From Flavobacterium sp. (GTDB lineage Bacteria; Bacteroidota; Bacteroidia; Flavobacteriales; Flavobacteriaceae), in contig JAGYJR010000007.1 in NCBI GenBank assembly GCA_018401995.1, positions 48,251-112,250 on the forward strand: a stretch of DNA of 64,000 bases, in the 5' to 3' direction. The translations under genes were made by a program, and so were the position numbers. The notes under the pieces are model-generated. The model made no database searches. It was not told the DNA's origin and saw only the letters and a list, made by a program, of their open reading frames with translations. Positions 55,201 to 62,253 of this stretch are shown here, in pieces (position 1 is the stretch's first letter; every line of letters begins with the position of its first letter).

Positions 55201-57413
55201 CCCTAAATACAGGCTGCCAAGCATTGGTTGCCTCTTGGAGTAATGTTCCAATGTTTTCAGATAATTCTATTTTATATACTGGTATGATGGTATTATATGA
55301 GAACACCAACGTTATTGAAGTATACATTCAAGAAAAAAACATTGATAATAATAACGTAGCACCATGGAATGATGGTAATGCAATTGTTGGTATTCAAAAT
55401 GCAACAGGTACTGCAGCGGTTGTGGCACCAGGTAGAAATGGACTAGATGCCAACTGGACTGCAACTAATGAAGCATGGCGTTTTGTTCCAGCGGGTACTT
55501 CAATTACTTCATTGGCTTGGTACGAAGGCTCTGGAACTTCAGGACCAATTATTGGCACAACTGATGTAATTAATGTTTGTCCAGCGGTAACAACAACATA
55601 TACTGCAGAAATAACCTATACTTTGTGCGATGGTTCAACATTGATTGAAACAGAAGAAACTACCGTTACAGTTAATGGATCAAAAGTATGGAATGGCTCC
55701 ATAAGTACAGACTGGAACGTAGCAAACAACTGGACACCTACTGGGATTCCAACAGCTTCTGATTGTGTAGTCATTCCTGATACAGCAAACGATCCAATAG
55801 TAAGTGGTACAAATTATAATGGATTAGGATTAAACTTAACTATACAAAATAATGCGATATTAAATGTAACTTCTAATAATGCTGTTACTATCACAGATTG
55901 GGTTAATATTAATGCTGGAGGAGACTTACAATTAAATGACAGCGCGAGTTTAATTCAAATTAATAATAATGCAAACACTGGAACCATGCATATGGACAGA
56001 ACTGCATCTATACGTCAATTAGATTATGTATATTGGTCATCTCCTGTTACTAGTTTTGCCTCTAATCAAATTTCTACAGGAACCAATCCAGGATTGATTT
56101 ATAAATGGGAACCAACGATACCAAATGGTACTTATGCAAGTGACTTTGGTAATTGGGTTAGCGGAAATGAAACCATGAGTATTGGAAGAGGATATATTGT
56201 TAGAGGACCAAGCACCTTTACAACCACACCTCAAAATTTTACGGCTACTTTTACTGGAACACCTAACAATGGTGTAATTAGCACTCCAATTCAAAGAAGT
56301 ACATACATTGGGGCGCCATATGTTGGACCAACATCAACAATGGTTACATTAAATGATGATAATTGGAATTTAGTAGGAAATCCGTATCCTTCTGCTTTAA
56401 ATGCAGATACTTTCTTAGCTACCAATGCTGCAACTATTAATGGTTTTGTGAAAATTTGGACACACGGAACACTACCAAGTAACATGACTGTTGATCCTTT
56501 TTATCAAGATTATCAATCAAATTATACCGTAGCAGATTATATTACATATAATTCATTAGGAAGTACGCCTCCAGGTTATAATGGAATGATTGGTGCTGGA
56601 CAAGGATTCTTCGTATTAATGAATGATTTAGGTAGCACTAATGAAAATATTATTTTTAATAATACAATGAGAAGCGCTACTTTTGATAATAGCCAATTTT
56701 ACAGAACCACAAATAGCAACGAAAACAGTAATTCAGTTGAAAAACACAGAATTTGGCTAGAATTAGTGAATCCAGCTGGAACAAATACCAAAACATTAGT
56801 AGGTTACGCTAATGGTGCTAGTCAATTATTGGATAATGCTTTTGACGCACCTGCATTAGGCGTAAAAGCCACTTTTGAAATATATTCAGTAGCGGAAAAT
56901 AAAGAATTATTAATTCAAGGTAGATCTTTACCCTTTGATGAAAATGATCAAATTCCTTTAGGAGTTACTGCGCCGACTAATGGTATATACACTATAGCCC
57001 TAAGCTTAGTTGATGGTTTATTTTTACAATCCAATCAAAACATCTACTTGGAAGATTTACTTTTAAATACGATACACGACTTAAAAGCAGCGCCTTATCA
57101 TTTCACTATTGATGCTGGCACAACTTCCGATCGTTTTGTTTTACGTTACACAAACGAAACATTAGGAAATGAGGATTTCATTAATGAAAACGATGTTTTC
57201 GTAGTATCACAAAATCAACTGAGTGTAATTTCTTTGCAAGAACATATACAATCTGTTCTAGTATTTGATGTTTTAGGAAGGTTATTAATCCATAAAAAAG
57301 ATCAAAATCAATTAGAAATTCCACTTCAAGAAATTCAAAAAAACAACGCCCCATTGGTTATTCAAATCATCCTTCAAAATGGTAAACGTATAAACAAGAA
57401 AGTTGTTTATTAG
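52257..57413 (+). CDS. Giant secreted repeat protein with T9SS type C sorting signal
   Basis: A 1,718-residue surface protein. Signal peptide to about residue 27; an N-terminal beta domain; five tandem ~130-residue domains (about 157-817) in two types, two copies of the CGTATPLPCG...WYTFVGDGQQTT type and three of the NDNCSGA...DDVWYSFVAT type, both resembling pre-peptidase C-terminal-like sandwiches; a large domain at about 870-1080 (LPFDFCFFGNTYNQCTIGSNG); an Ig-like domain; then the YVYWSSPV-GRGYIVRG-GNPYPSALNADTF-IGAGQGFFVLMN module and a tail (RFVLRYTNETLGNEDF, VLVFDVLGRLL, INKKVVY) of the T9SS type C kind known from F. johnsoniae ChiA. No catalytic motif; adhesin or matrix protein is likely. 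Confidence 0.9.
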   Translation: MKNYSPFALKKLVFLFFIFSTFLSFGQGTSCATAETLVIDGACDTATSLTQTINTAVCGVTNWRRIGYYTFTVSSGPQNITITADSGNRNLVLGLFSGTCGTPINIQCMDANTINGAQTETITTNLANGTYIIAVGNTTNNNMTLNSICVTSGPSTNFTCGTATPLPCGTTALAGTTVGSPGTPAHGTGCSMSNYGAWYTFVGDGQQTTISTNPSFDIKLSVATGSCGALTNIVCTDTAPETATFTTTNGVTYYVYVAHWLSGSTTTGTFTISRTCTPAPTPPSNDLCANATPLPCGTTNLAGTTVNTSNTAHGTGCTMSNYGVWYTFVGDGQQTTITTNPAFDIKLSVATGSCGSLTNIACTDASPETATFITTIGVTYYVYVAHWLSGSSTTGTFTISRTCVPVVSPPNDNCSGATALTVNPDLNCGTVTSGTINFATDSGVTGSGCGGTDDDDVWYSFVATSTVHHIELLNVSGSVTDMYHAVYGGTCGTLGAAIICSDPNSSIVSGLTIGNTYYIQVYSFTSTGGQNTTFDICVGTPPPPPANDNCSGAIALTVNPSIFCTATTAGTIASATDSGIIGSGCGGTDNDDVWYSFVATNTTHYVSLLNVAGSTTDLYHAVYSGASGCGALGAAIICSDPNNSTLTGLTIGQTYYVQVYSWGSTSGQTSTFDICISSPAPIPTNDNCSGAISLTVNPDLSCGSVTAGTVASATDSGITGSGCGGTDDDDVWYSFVATNTTHHISLLNVSGSTTDMYHAVYSGASGCGSLGAALVCSDDDNSIVTGLTVGQTYYVQVYTWTSTTGQTSTFNICVGTPCNGNGPGTGTTTLGCPSVISGGLGLNGADPNPFDCLAASTCVDLEATYLDLGDTSTYTVESIPYAPPYQFSCLANAVSVNTDDVWSPAISLPFDFCFFGNTYNQCTIGSNGVLSFDMANAGTGSGYSFSNNLPSTVGALFENTIYGVYHDIDPGAGGEVGWELITLNTGCQALVASWSNVPMFSDNSILYTGMMVLYENTNVIEVYIQEKNIDNNNVAPWNDGNAIVGIQNATGTAAVVAPGRNGLDANWTATNEAWRFVPAGTSITSLAWYEGSGTSGPIIGTTDVINVCPAVTTTYTAEITYTLCDGSTLIETEETTVTVNGSKVWNGSISTDWNVANNWTPTGIPTASDCVVIPDTANDPIVSGTNYNGLGLNLTIQNNAILNVTSNNAVTITDWVNINAGGDLQLNDSASLIQINNNANTGTMHMDRTASIRQLDYVYWSSPVTSFASNQISTGTNPGLIYKWEPTIPNGTYASDFGNWVSGNETMSIGRGYIVRGPSTFTTTPQNFTATFTGTPNNGVISTPIQRSTYIGAPYVGPTSTMVTLNDDNWNLVGNPYPSALNADTFLATNAATINGFVKIWTHGTLPSNMTVDPFYQDYQSNYTVADYITYNSLGSTPPGYNGMIGAGQGFFVLMNDLGSTNENIIFNNTMRSATFDNSQFYRTTNSNENSNSVEKHRIWLELVNPAGTNTKTLVGYANGASQLLDNAFDAPALGVKATFEIYSVAENKELLIQGRSLPFDENDQIPLGVTAPTNGIYTIALSLVDGLFLQSNQNIYLEDLLLNTIHDLKAAPYHFTIDAGTTSDRFVLRYTNETLGNEDFINENDVFVVSQNQLSVISLQEHIQSVLVFDVLGRLLIHKKDQNQLEIPLQEIQKNNAPLVIQIILQNGKRINKKVVY
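52725..54708 (+). repeat. Five tandem domain-length repeats within the giant surface protein
   Basis: Units start at 52725, 53106, 53487, 53895 and 54309, each 381-414 bp. The first two are near-copies of each other (WYTFVGDGQQTTI(S/T)TNP, FDIKLSVATGSCG), as are the last three (GSGCGGTD(D/N)DDVWYSFVAT). Confidence 0.9.
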
Positions 57414-57420
57414 AAAAAAA

Positions 57421-57450
57421 AAGACTTTTGGTTTCAAAAGTCTTTTTTTT
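57421..57450 (+). terminator. Terminator of the giant surface-protein gene
   Basis: AAGACTTTTG / CAAAAGTCTT, a 10-bp perfect stem with GTTT loop, then T run. Confidence 0.85.
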
Positions 57451-57494
57451 TTAAAACCATTAACTAATTTTTAACGTAAATTAAAAAAAATATT

Positions 57495-57502
57495 TATTTT
57501 TG
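57495..57502 (+). promoter_or_regulatory. -7 box of the gene at 57538
   Basis: TATTTTTG, 35 bp before the preferred ATG. No correctly spaced TTG was found. Confidence 0.4.
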
Positions 57503-57537
57503 CATGTTAATTAATGAATTTTAAAATTCCCCCAGTT

Positions 57538-59001
57538 ATGAAAAAAATACTTTACTTTTCAACTGCGTTTCTTTTTATGATAAACGCTTATGCTCAGGTT
57601 GGTTTAGGAACCACAACACCTGCTGGAGCATTAGATATAAACTCTACAACACAAGGTATGATTCCTCCACGTGTAGCGTTAACGGCGCTTAATGTGGCAG
57701 CTCCTGTTGTTAATCCTCAAGGAGGCGCTTTGGTTCCTGGCACATTAATATGGAATACAGCAACTGCAGGAACAATTCCAAACAATGTGGTACCAGGTAT
57801 GTATTATTGGGATGGAACAAGATGGATTTCTTTAGCAGGTTCACCAGGAGGACTAGATTGGTCATTATCAGGAAATACGGGAACTAACCCTGCAACTAAT
57901 TATGTTGGTACTACAGATAATGTTCCTTTAATTCTTAGAGCTAATAGCATAGAAAGAATTAGAATGGGAACAGCTGAAACTGTTATTAACGAAGATGCTC
58001 AAAACTATGACTTTAGAGTTGAAGGAACAGATGAACCTGAAATGTTTTTTGTGGATGCAAGCACGAATCACGTTCACATTAGAGCAGCTTCACCATTTCC
58101 AACTATTGATATGTTTACATCAGTAGGTATAGCAAATGATTATCCTATTAATGGATATGCTTCAGGGCAAAGCAATGCAGCTGTTTATGGACAACATATA
58201 ACTATTGCTACTGGAACTAACATGAATACTGCAGGGGCTTTTGATGGCACTGGTGGTGCAGGATTCACTACACAACCAGGGTGGAATGTTGGAGCAGTAG
58301 GTACAGGTATACAAGCTGGATTAATTGGTTCTTCAAGTAATACTCCAACAAATAACACTCAAAGACAAGGAGGTTATTTTAGTGTTACTGACACTGGAAA
58401 CACCGTTCAAGCTACTGCAAGTATTGCTGGTAAAGGCCCAAATCTTTTTGGTGGTAATTTATATTATGGTGGTTTTTTTGATGGAGGTCAATCTACAAAT
58501 GATTTTGCTTATGTTGGAGTTAGAATTGGAGGTACAGACTATGGTATTGCTTCTGCAGGTGTGAAAGCTACAATGATAAAAGATAACAACAATGAATACA
58601 GAATAATGCATTGTACAGAAGCTCCTGAAGTGTTATTTCAAGACTTTGGTGAAGCAGAATTAAAAAACGGTAAAGCTGTTATTGTTTTAGATGATGTACT
58701 TAGTAAAAATATTTCTGACAAAAAACCCGTAAAAGTTTTCATTCAATTAGAAGGTGATTGTAATGGTGTTTATGTAACTGAAAAGTCAAATAAAGGATTT
58801 ACAGTTGTTGAATTAAATAAAGGTAAATCGAACATTAAATTTTCTTGGCAAATTATTGGAAATAGAGCTGATGTAATTGATGAAAACGGGAATGTAACTT
58901 CAGAATTTGATGATGTTAGATTACCTATGGGTGCAGAAAGAATAAATTTCCCTCAACCTAAAACATCAAAATCTAGAAATGAAATGATAAAAAATAACTA
59001 A
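57538..59001 (+). CDS. Secreted surface protein, paralogue of the gene at 15930
   Basis: A 487-residue protein from the ATG at 57538 (MKKILYFSTAFLFMINAYAQ signal peptide); an ATG at 57514 in frame would add eight residues that spoil the signal peptide. The mature start VGLGTTTPAGALDINSTTQG, the NPQGGAL and DWSLSGNTGTNPA segments and the last 110 residues (EAPEVLFQDFGEAEL, KVFIQLEGDCNGVYVTEKS, FSWQIIGNRAD) match the paralogue; the centre (about 150-340) differs. CCCCC lies just before the start. The stop overlaps the stop of the convergent gene at 58998. Function is unknown. Confidence 0.8.
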   Translation: MKKILYFSTAFLFMINAYAQVGLGTTTPAGALDINSTTQGMIPPRVALTALNVAAPVVNPQGGALVPGTLIWNTATAGTIPNNVVPGMYYWDGTRWISLAGSPGGLDWSLSGNTGTNPATNYVGTTDNVPLILRANSIERIRMGTAETVINEDAQNYDFRVEGTDEPEMFFVDASTNHVHIRAASPFPTIDMFTSVGIANDYPINGYASGQSNAAVYGQHITIATGTNMNTAGAFDGTGGAGFTTQPGWNVGAVGTGIQAGLIGSSSNTPTNNTQRQGGYFSVTDTGNTVQATASIAGKGPNLFGGNLYYGGFFDGGQSTNDFAYVGVRIGGTDYGIASAGVKATMIKDNNNEYRIMHCTEAPEVLFQDFGEAELKNGKAVIVLDDVLSKNISDKKPVKVFIQLEGDCNGVYVTEKSNKGFTVVELNKGKSNIKFSWQIIGNRADVIDENGNVTSEFDDVRLPMGAERINFPQPKTSKSRNEMIKNN

Positions 59002-59324
59002 ACATATTTCAAAAAACTCCAAAAAGACCTCTGCTTTAAATAGTCGAGGTCTTTTTCATTTACATAAGCTTCTCGTTCAAAAGAAATATTGTAGTACGCT
59101 TCTCTCCTATTTTTATAGTGTACCAAACGAATTAAAAACTCAATTCCATACCAAATAAAAAAGAAAACAACTAATAATTCCAATTGTTGTTTAATATGAA
59201 TTCTTTCATGGTTCAATAACACCGCATGTTCTCTATCCTTTTTATCCGACAAAAACACAAACGGAAAAAAAGTAAATCCTCTAAATCCTTTCGGAACTAA
59301 ATATTTAAAAACTAGTACAATCAT
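58998..59324 (-). CDS. Small membrane protein with HExxH motif
   Basis: A 108-residue protein from the ATG at 59324; a TTG three codons further out is less likely. It has a hydrophobic N-terminus (MIVLVFKYLVPKGF), then LLNHERIHIKQQLELLVVFF, in which HERIH fits the HExxH zinc-protease motif and runs directly into a TM helix (about 57-75). The C-terminal part has SFEREAYVNEKDLDYLK, where EREAY could hold a third ligand. This recalls the core of M56 (BlaR1-type) peptidases, but at a third of their size. Its stop overlaps that of the gene on the other strand. Confidence 0.65.
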   Translation of the reverse strand: MIVLVFKYLVPKGFRGFTFFPFVFLSDKKDREHAVLLNHERIHIKQQLELLVVFFFIWYGIEFLIRLVHYKNRREAYYNISFEREAYVNEKDLDYLKQRSFWSFLKYV

Positions 59325-59339
59325 ATAGTACAAAATTGG

Positions 59340-59347
59340 TAAATTTG
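59340..59347 (+). promoter_or_regulatory. -7 box of the DUF5522 gene
   Basis: TAAATTTG, ending 5 bp before the ATG at 59353; implies a leaderless or nearly leaderless mRNA. No TTG at the expected spacing. Confidence 0.5.
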
Positions 59348-59352
59348 TAGCT

Positions 59353-59529
59353 ATGAATGAAGAATTAAATCCAAATAATTTAAAAGAAGGTGAAGATTTC
59401 TATTACACTCCTGAAGGATACAAGTGTTTCACAGAAAAATACCACCTAAAAAGAGGCTATTGCTGTAAAAGCGGATGCAGGCATTGTCCCTATGGCTTTG
59501 ATAAAAAAACAGGAACTTTGAAAAAGTAA
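59353..59529 (+). CDS. DUF5522 small cysteine-rich protein
   Basis: A 58-residue protein, MNEELNPNNLKEGEDFYYTP at the start, then EGYKCFTEKYHLKRGYCCKS and GCRHCPYGFDKKTG. The YHLKRGYCCxSGCxHCPYG core is the DUF5522 signature, with C37, C38, C42 and C45 suited to binding a metal such as zinc or an iron-sulfur centre. The function of the family is not known to me. It is divergent from the HExxH protein gene and 118 bp before hutU. Confidence 0.85.
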   Translation: MNEELNPNNLKEGEDFYYTPEGYKCFTEKYHLKRGYCCKSGCRHCPYGFDKKTGTLKK

Positions 59530-59536
59530 TCAATGA

Positions 59537-59556
59537 TCAGTCGCAGTAAACAGTAA
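59537..59556. repeat. Degenerate copy of the dispersed AACTG.GACTG repeat
   Basis: TCAGTCGCAGTAAACAGT lies in the gap before hutU. The same gap has TCGGAAAATCCGA (59624-59636), a short inverted repeat. Confidence 0.4.
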
Positions 59557-59647
59557 AAAAACAAGAAAAATAGATCTTCAGATAATAGATACTCAGACTA
59601 CGTTTTCTAAAAATCTAATATCGGAAAATCCGAAAATCCAAAATAAA

Positions 59648-61633
59648 ATGACATTTCAAGAACAAATACTAGAGGGAATTCCATCGGTTTTACCAAATCG
59701 AAAACCATATGAGACGGAAATTAATCACGCACCAAAGAGAAAAGAAATCCTTACAGAAGAAGAAAAAAAATTGGCTTTAAAAAACGCCTTGCGCTATTTT
59801 GAACCTGAACATCATGCTACATTAATTCCTGAATTCAAAGCCGAATTGGAAACTTATGGTAGAATTTATATGTATCGCTTACGTCCTGATTACAAAATGT
59901 ATGCGCGACCAATTTCAGAATACCCAGGAAAAAGTGAGCAAGCAAAAGCCATTATGCTGATGATTCAAAATAATTTGGATTATGCTGTGGCGCAACATCC
60001 ACATGAGCTAATCACTTATGGAGGCAACGGAGCTGTGTTCCAAAATTGGGCCCAATATCGCTTAACTATGAAATATTTGGCCGAAATGACAGACGAACAA
60101 ACATTAGTCATGTATTCGGGTCACCCAATGGGATTATTTCCATCACACAAAGAAGCACCAAGAGTTGTAGTTACTAACGGAATGGTTATCCCAAATTACT
60201 CCAAACCAGATGATTGGGAAAAAATGAACGCTCTAGGTGTTTCACAATACGGACAAATGACTGCTGGAAGTTATATGTACATTGGTCCACAAGGAATTGT
60301 CCATGGAACAACAATCACTGTTTTAAATGGTTTCAGAAAAATTAAAAAAGCGCCAAAAGGCGGCTTATTCGTAACTTCTGGATTAGGAGGAATGAGCGGC
60401 GCACAACCCAAAGCAGGAAATATTGCAGGATGCGTTACCGTTTGTGCAGAAGTAAATCCAAAAATTACACACATACGTCATTCACAAGGTTGGATAAATG
60501 AAGTTATAGAAAATATTAACGAATTAGTGCCAAGAGTTAAAAAAGCTTTAGAAAATAAAGAAGTGGTTTCCATTGCTTATTTAGGAAATGTGGTAGACGT
60601 TTGGGAACGTTTTGATCAGGAAAATCTACACATTGATTTAGGTTCAGATCAAACTTCTTTACACAATCCTTGGGCAGGTGGCTACTACCCTATTGGATTT
60701 ACTTTTGAAGAATCTAATGAAATGATGGCTAATGAACCTGAGCGCTTCAAAGAAGAAGTTAGAAAAACACTTCGTCGTCACGCTGCAGCTATCAATAAAC
60801 ATACACAAAAAGGAACTTACTTTTTTGATTACGGTAATGCCTTTCTATTAGAATCTTCTCGAGCTGGTGCTGATGTAATGAGTGACCATCCAACTTTAGG
60901 AAGAGAATTTAAATATCCAAGTTACGTTCAAGACATTATGGGACCAATGTGTTTCGATTATGGTTTTGGACCCTTCCGTTGGGTTTGTGCTACAGGAAAT
61001 CCAGAAGATTTAGCAAAAACGGATAAAATTGCTTGCACTGTTTTGGAAGAAATGATGAAAAATTCGCCAGAGGAAATCCAACAACAAATGGCTGATAATA
61101 TCCAATGGATTAAAGGTGCGCAAGAAAACAAATTAGTGGTTGGTTCTCAAGCTCGTATTTTATACGCCGATGCTGAAGGAAGAATTAAAATAGCCGAAGC
61201 ATTCAATCAAGCAATTGCTCGTGGTGAAATTGGCTATGTGATTTTAGGTCGTGACCATCATGATGTTTCAGGAACAGATTCGCCGTATAGAGAAACTTCT
61301 AACATTTATGACGGTTCAAGATTCACGTCTGATATGGCTATTCATAACGTAATTGGAGATAGTTTCCGAGGCGCTACTTGGGTTTCCATCCATAATGGCG
61401 GAGGCGTTGGCTGGGGTGAAGTAATTAACGGTGGTTTTGGTATGGTTCTTGATGGTAGTAAAGAAGCATCAAGACGCTTAGAGTCAATGCTTTTCTGGGA
61501 TGTCAACAACGGAATTTCAAGAAGGAGTTGGGCAAGAAACGAAGGCGCCATTTTTGCAATAAAAAGAGCGATGGAGACGCAACCTTTATTGAAAGTTACC
61601 ATCCCTAATATAGTAGACGAATCATTGTTGTAA
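59648..61633 (+). CDS. hutU: Urocanate hydratase
   Basis: Second step of histidine breakdown: converts urocanate to 4-imidazolone-5-propionate with tightly bound NAD+. The protein has 661 residues, the long form found in Bacteroidetes. Clear signatures: ITYGGNGAVFQNWAQYRLTM, LVMYSGHPMGLFPSH, FVTSGLGGMSGAQPKAG, DQTSLHNPWAGGYYP, the Cys motif MCFDYGFGPFRWVCATGNPED, and SIHNGGGVGWGEVINGGFGM. The other hut genes are not in the window, so the pathway is scattered in this genome. The following gene starts 62 bp downstream. Confidence 0.96.
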   Translation: MTFQEQILEGIPSVLPNRKPYETEINHAPKRKEILTEEEKKLALKNALRYFEPEHHATLIPEFKAELETYGRIYMYRLRPDYKMYARPISEYPGKSEQAKAIMLMIQNNLDYAVAQHPHELITYGGNGAVFQNWAQYRLTMKYLAEMTDEQTLVMYSGHPMGLFPSHKEAPRVVVTNGMVIPNYSKPDDWEKMNALGVSQYGQMTAGSYMYIGPQGIVHGTTITVLNGFRKIKKAPKGGLFVTSGLGGMSGAQPKAGNIAGCVTVCAEVNPKITHIRHSQGWINEVIENINELVPRVKKALENKEVVSIAYLGNVVDVWERFDQENLHIDLGSDQTSLHNPWAGGYYPIGFTFEESNEMMANEPERFKEEVRKTLRRHAAAINKHTQKGTYFFDYGNAFLLESSRAGADVMSDHPTLGREFKYPSYVQDIMGPMCFDYGFGPFRWVCATGNPEDLAKTDKIACTVLEEMMKNSPEEIQQQMADNIQWIKGAQENKLVVGSQARILYADAEGRIKIAEAFNQAIARGEIGYVILGRDHHDVSGTDSPYRETSNIYDGSRFTSDMAIHNVIGDSFRGATWVSIHNGGGVGWGEVINGGFGMVLDGSKEASRRLESMLFWDVNNGISRRSWARNEGAIFAIKRAMETQPLLKVTIPNIVDESLL

Positions 61634-61695
61634 GTGAAGAAATCGGAAATTGAGATGTTTCGTTTGTAAAATTGAATATATTAAAACTACATATC

Positions 61696-62226
61696 ATGAA
61701 AACATTAAAATTACTTTCGATACTATTTATAGCTACTTTGGCTTCTTGTAGTTCTGTACGAGTAAATGCCGATTACGACAAAAAAGCTAATTTTGAAAAT
61801 TACAAATCATACGCTTATTTAAAAAGCGGTGTAGACAAAGCTGAAATTTCTGATTTAGACAAAAAAAGAATTTTGTATGCTATAGACGATGTTATGGCAA
61901 CAAAAGGCTTCACAAAATCGGAAAATCCAGATATTTTGGTCTCTATTTTTACCAAAGAAAGAGAGCGTGTTGACGTATATAACAATGCTGGTTTCGGTTG
62001 GGGCTGGGGCTGGGGTTGGAATCCTTGGTGGGGAATGAATTACACTTCCGTTTCAACTACACCAGAAGGCACATTATTTATAGACATTATTGATGCCAAA
62101 ACAAAAGAATTAATTTGGCAAGGCGAAGGTTCTGGTTATCTAACTAGAAACGTAGATAAAAAAGATGAAAGAATTAGAGAATTTGTAGCCAAGATATTAG
62201 CACAATATCCGCCTCAGAAAAAATAA
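61696..62226 (+). CDS. DUF4136 domain lipoprotein
   Basis: A 176-residue lipoprotein (lipobox LASC, Cys 18). The mature part begins SSVRVNADYDKKANFENYKS, typical of DUF4136, and has a GWGWGWGWNPWWGMNY run of alternating Gly and Trp, then LFIDIIDAKTKELIWQGEGS. Such proteins are abundant outer-membrane or periplasmic lipoproteins of unknown role. The ATG at 61696 is preferred over an in-frame TTG at 61672, because it gives a normal signal peptide. Confidence 0.88.
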   Translation: MKTLKLLSILFIATLASCSSVRVNADYDKKANFENYKSYAYLKSGVDKAEISDLDKKRILYAIDDVMATKGFTKSENPDILVSIFTKERERVDVYNNAGFGWGWGWGWNPWWGMNYTSVSTTPEGTLFIDIIDAKTKELIWQGEGSGYLTRNVDKKDERIREFVAKILAQYPPQKK

Positions 62227-62250
62227 GAAAACCTCCATTTGGAGGTTTTC
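62227..62250. terminator. Two-way terminator between the DUF4136 gene and the E1 gene
   Basis: GAAAACCTCC / GGAGGTTTTC, a perfect 10-bp stem with ATTT loop. Confidence 0.85.
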
Positions 62251-62253
62251 TGT

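Noticed and set aside
46875..57533. Phase variation by slippage at the C4/C5 tracts
   Set aside because: Runs of four or five C are too short to slip at useful rates, and two of the three are outside the coding frame.
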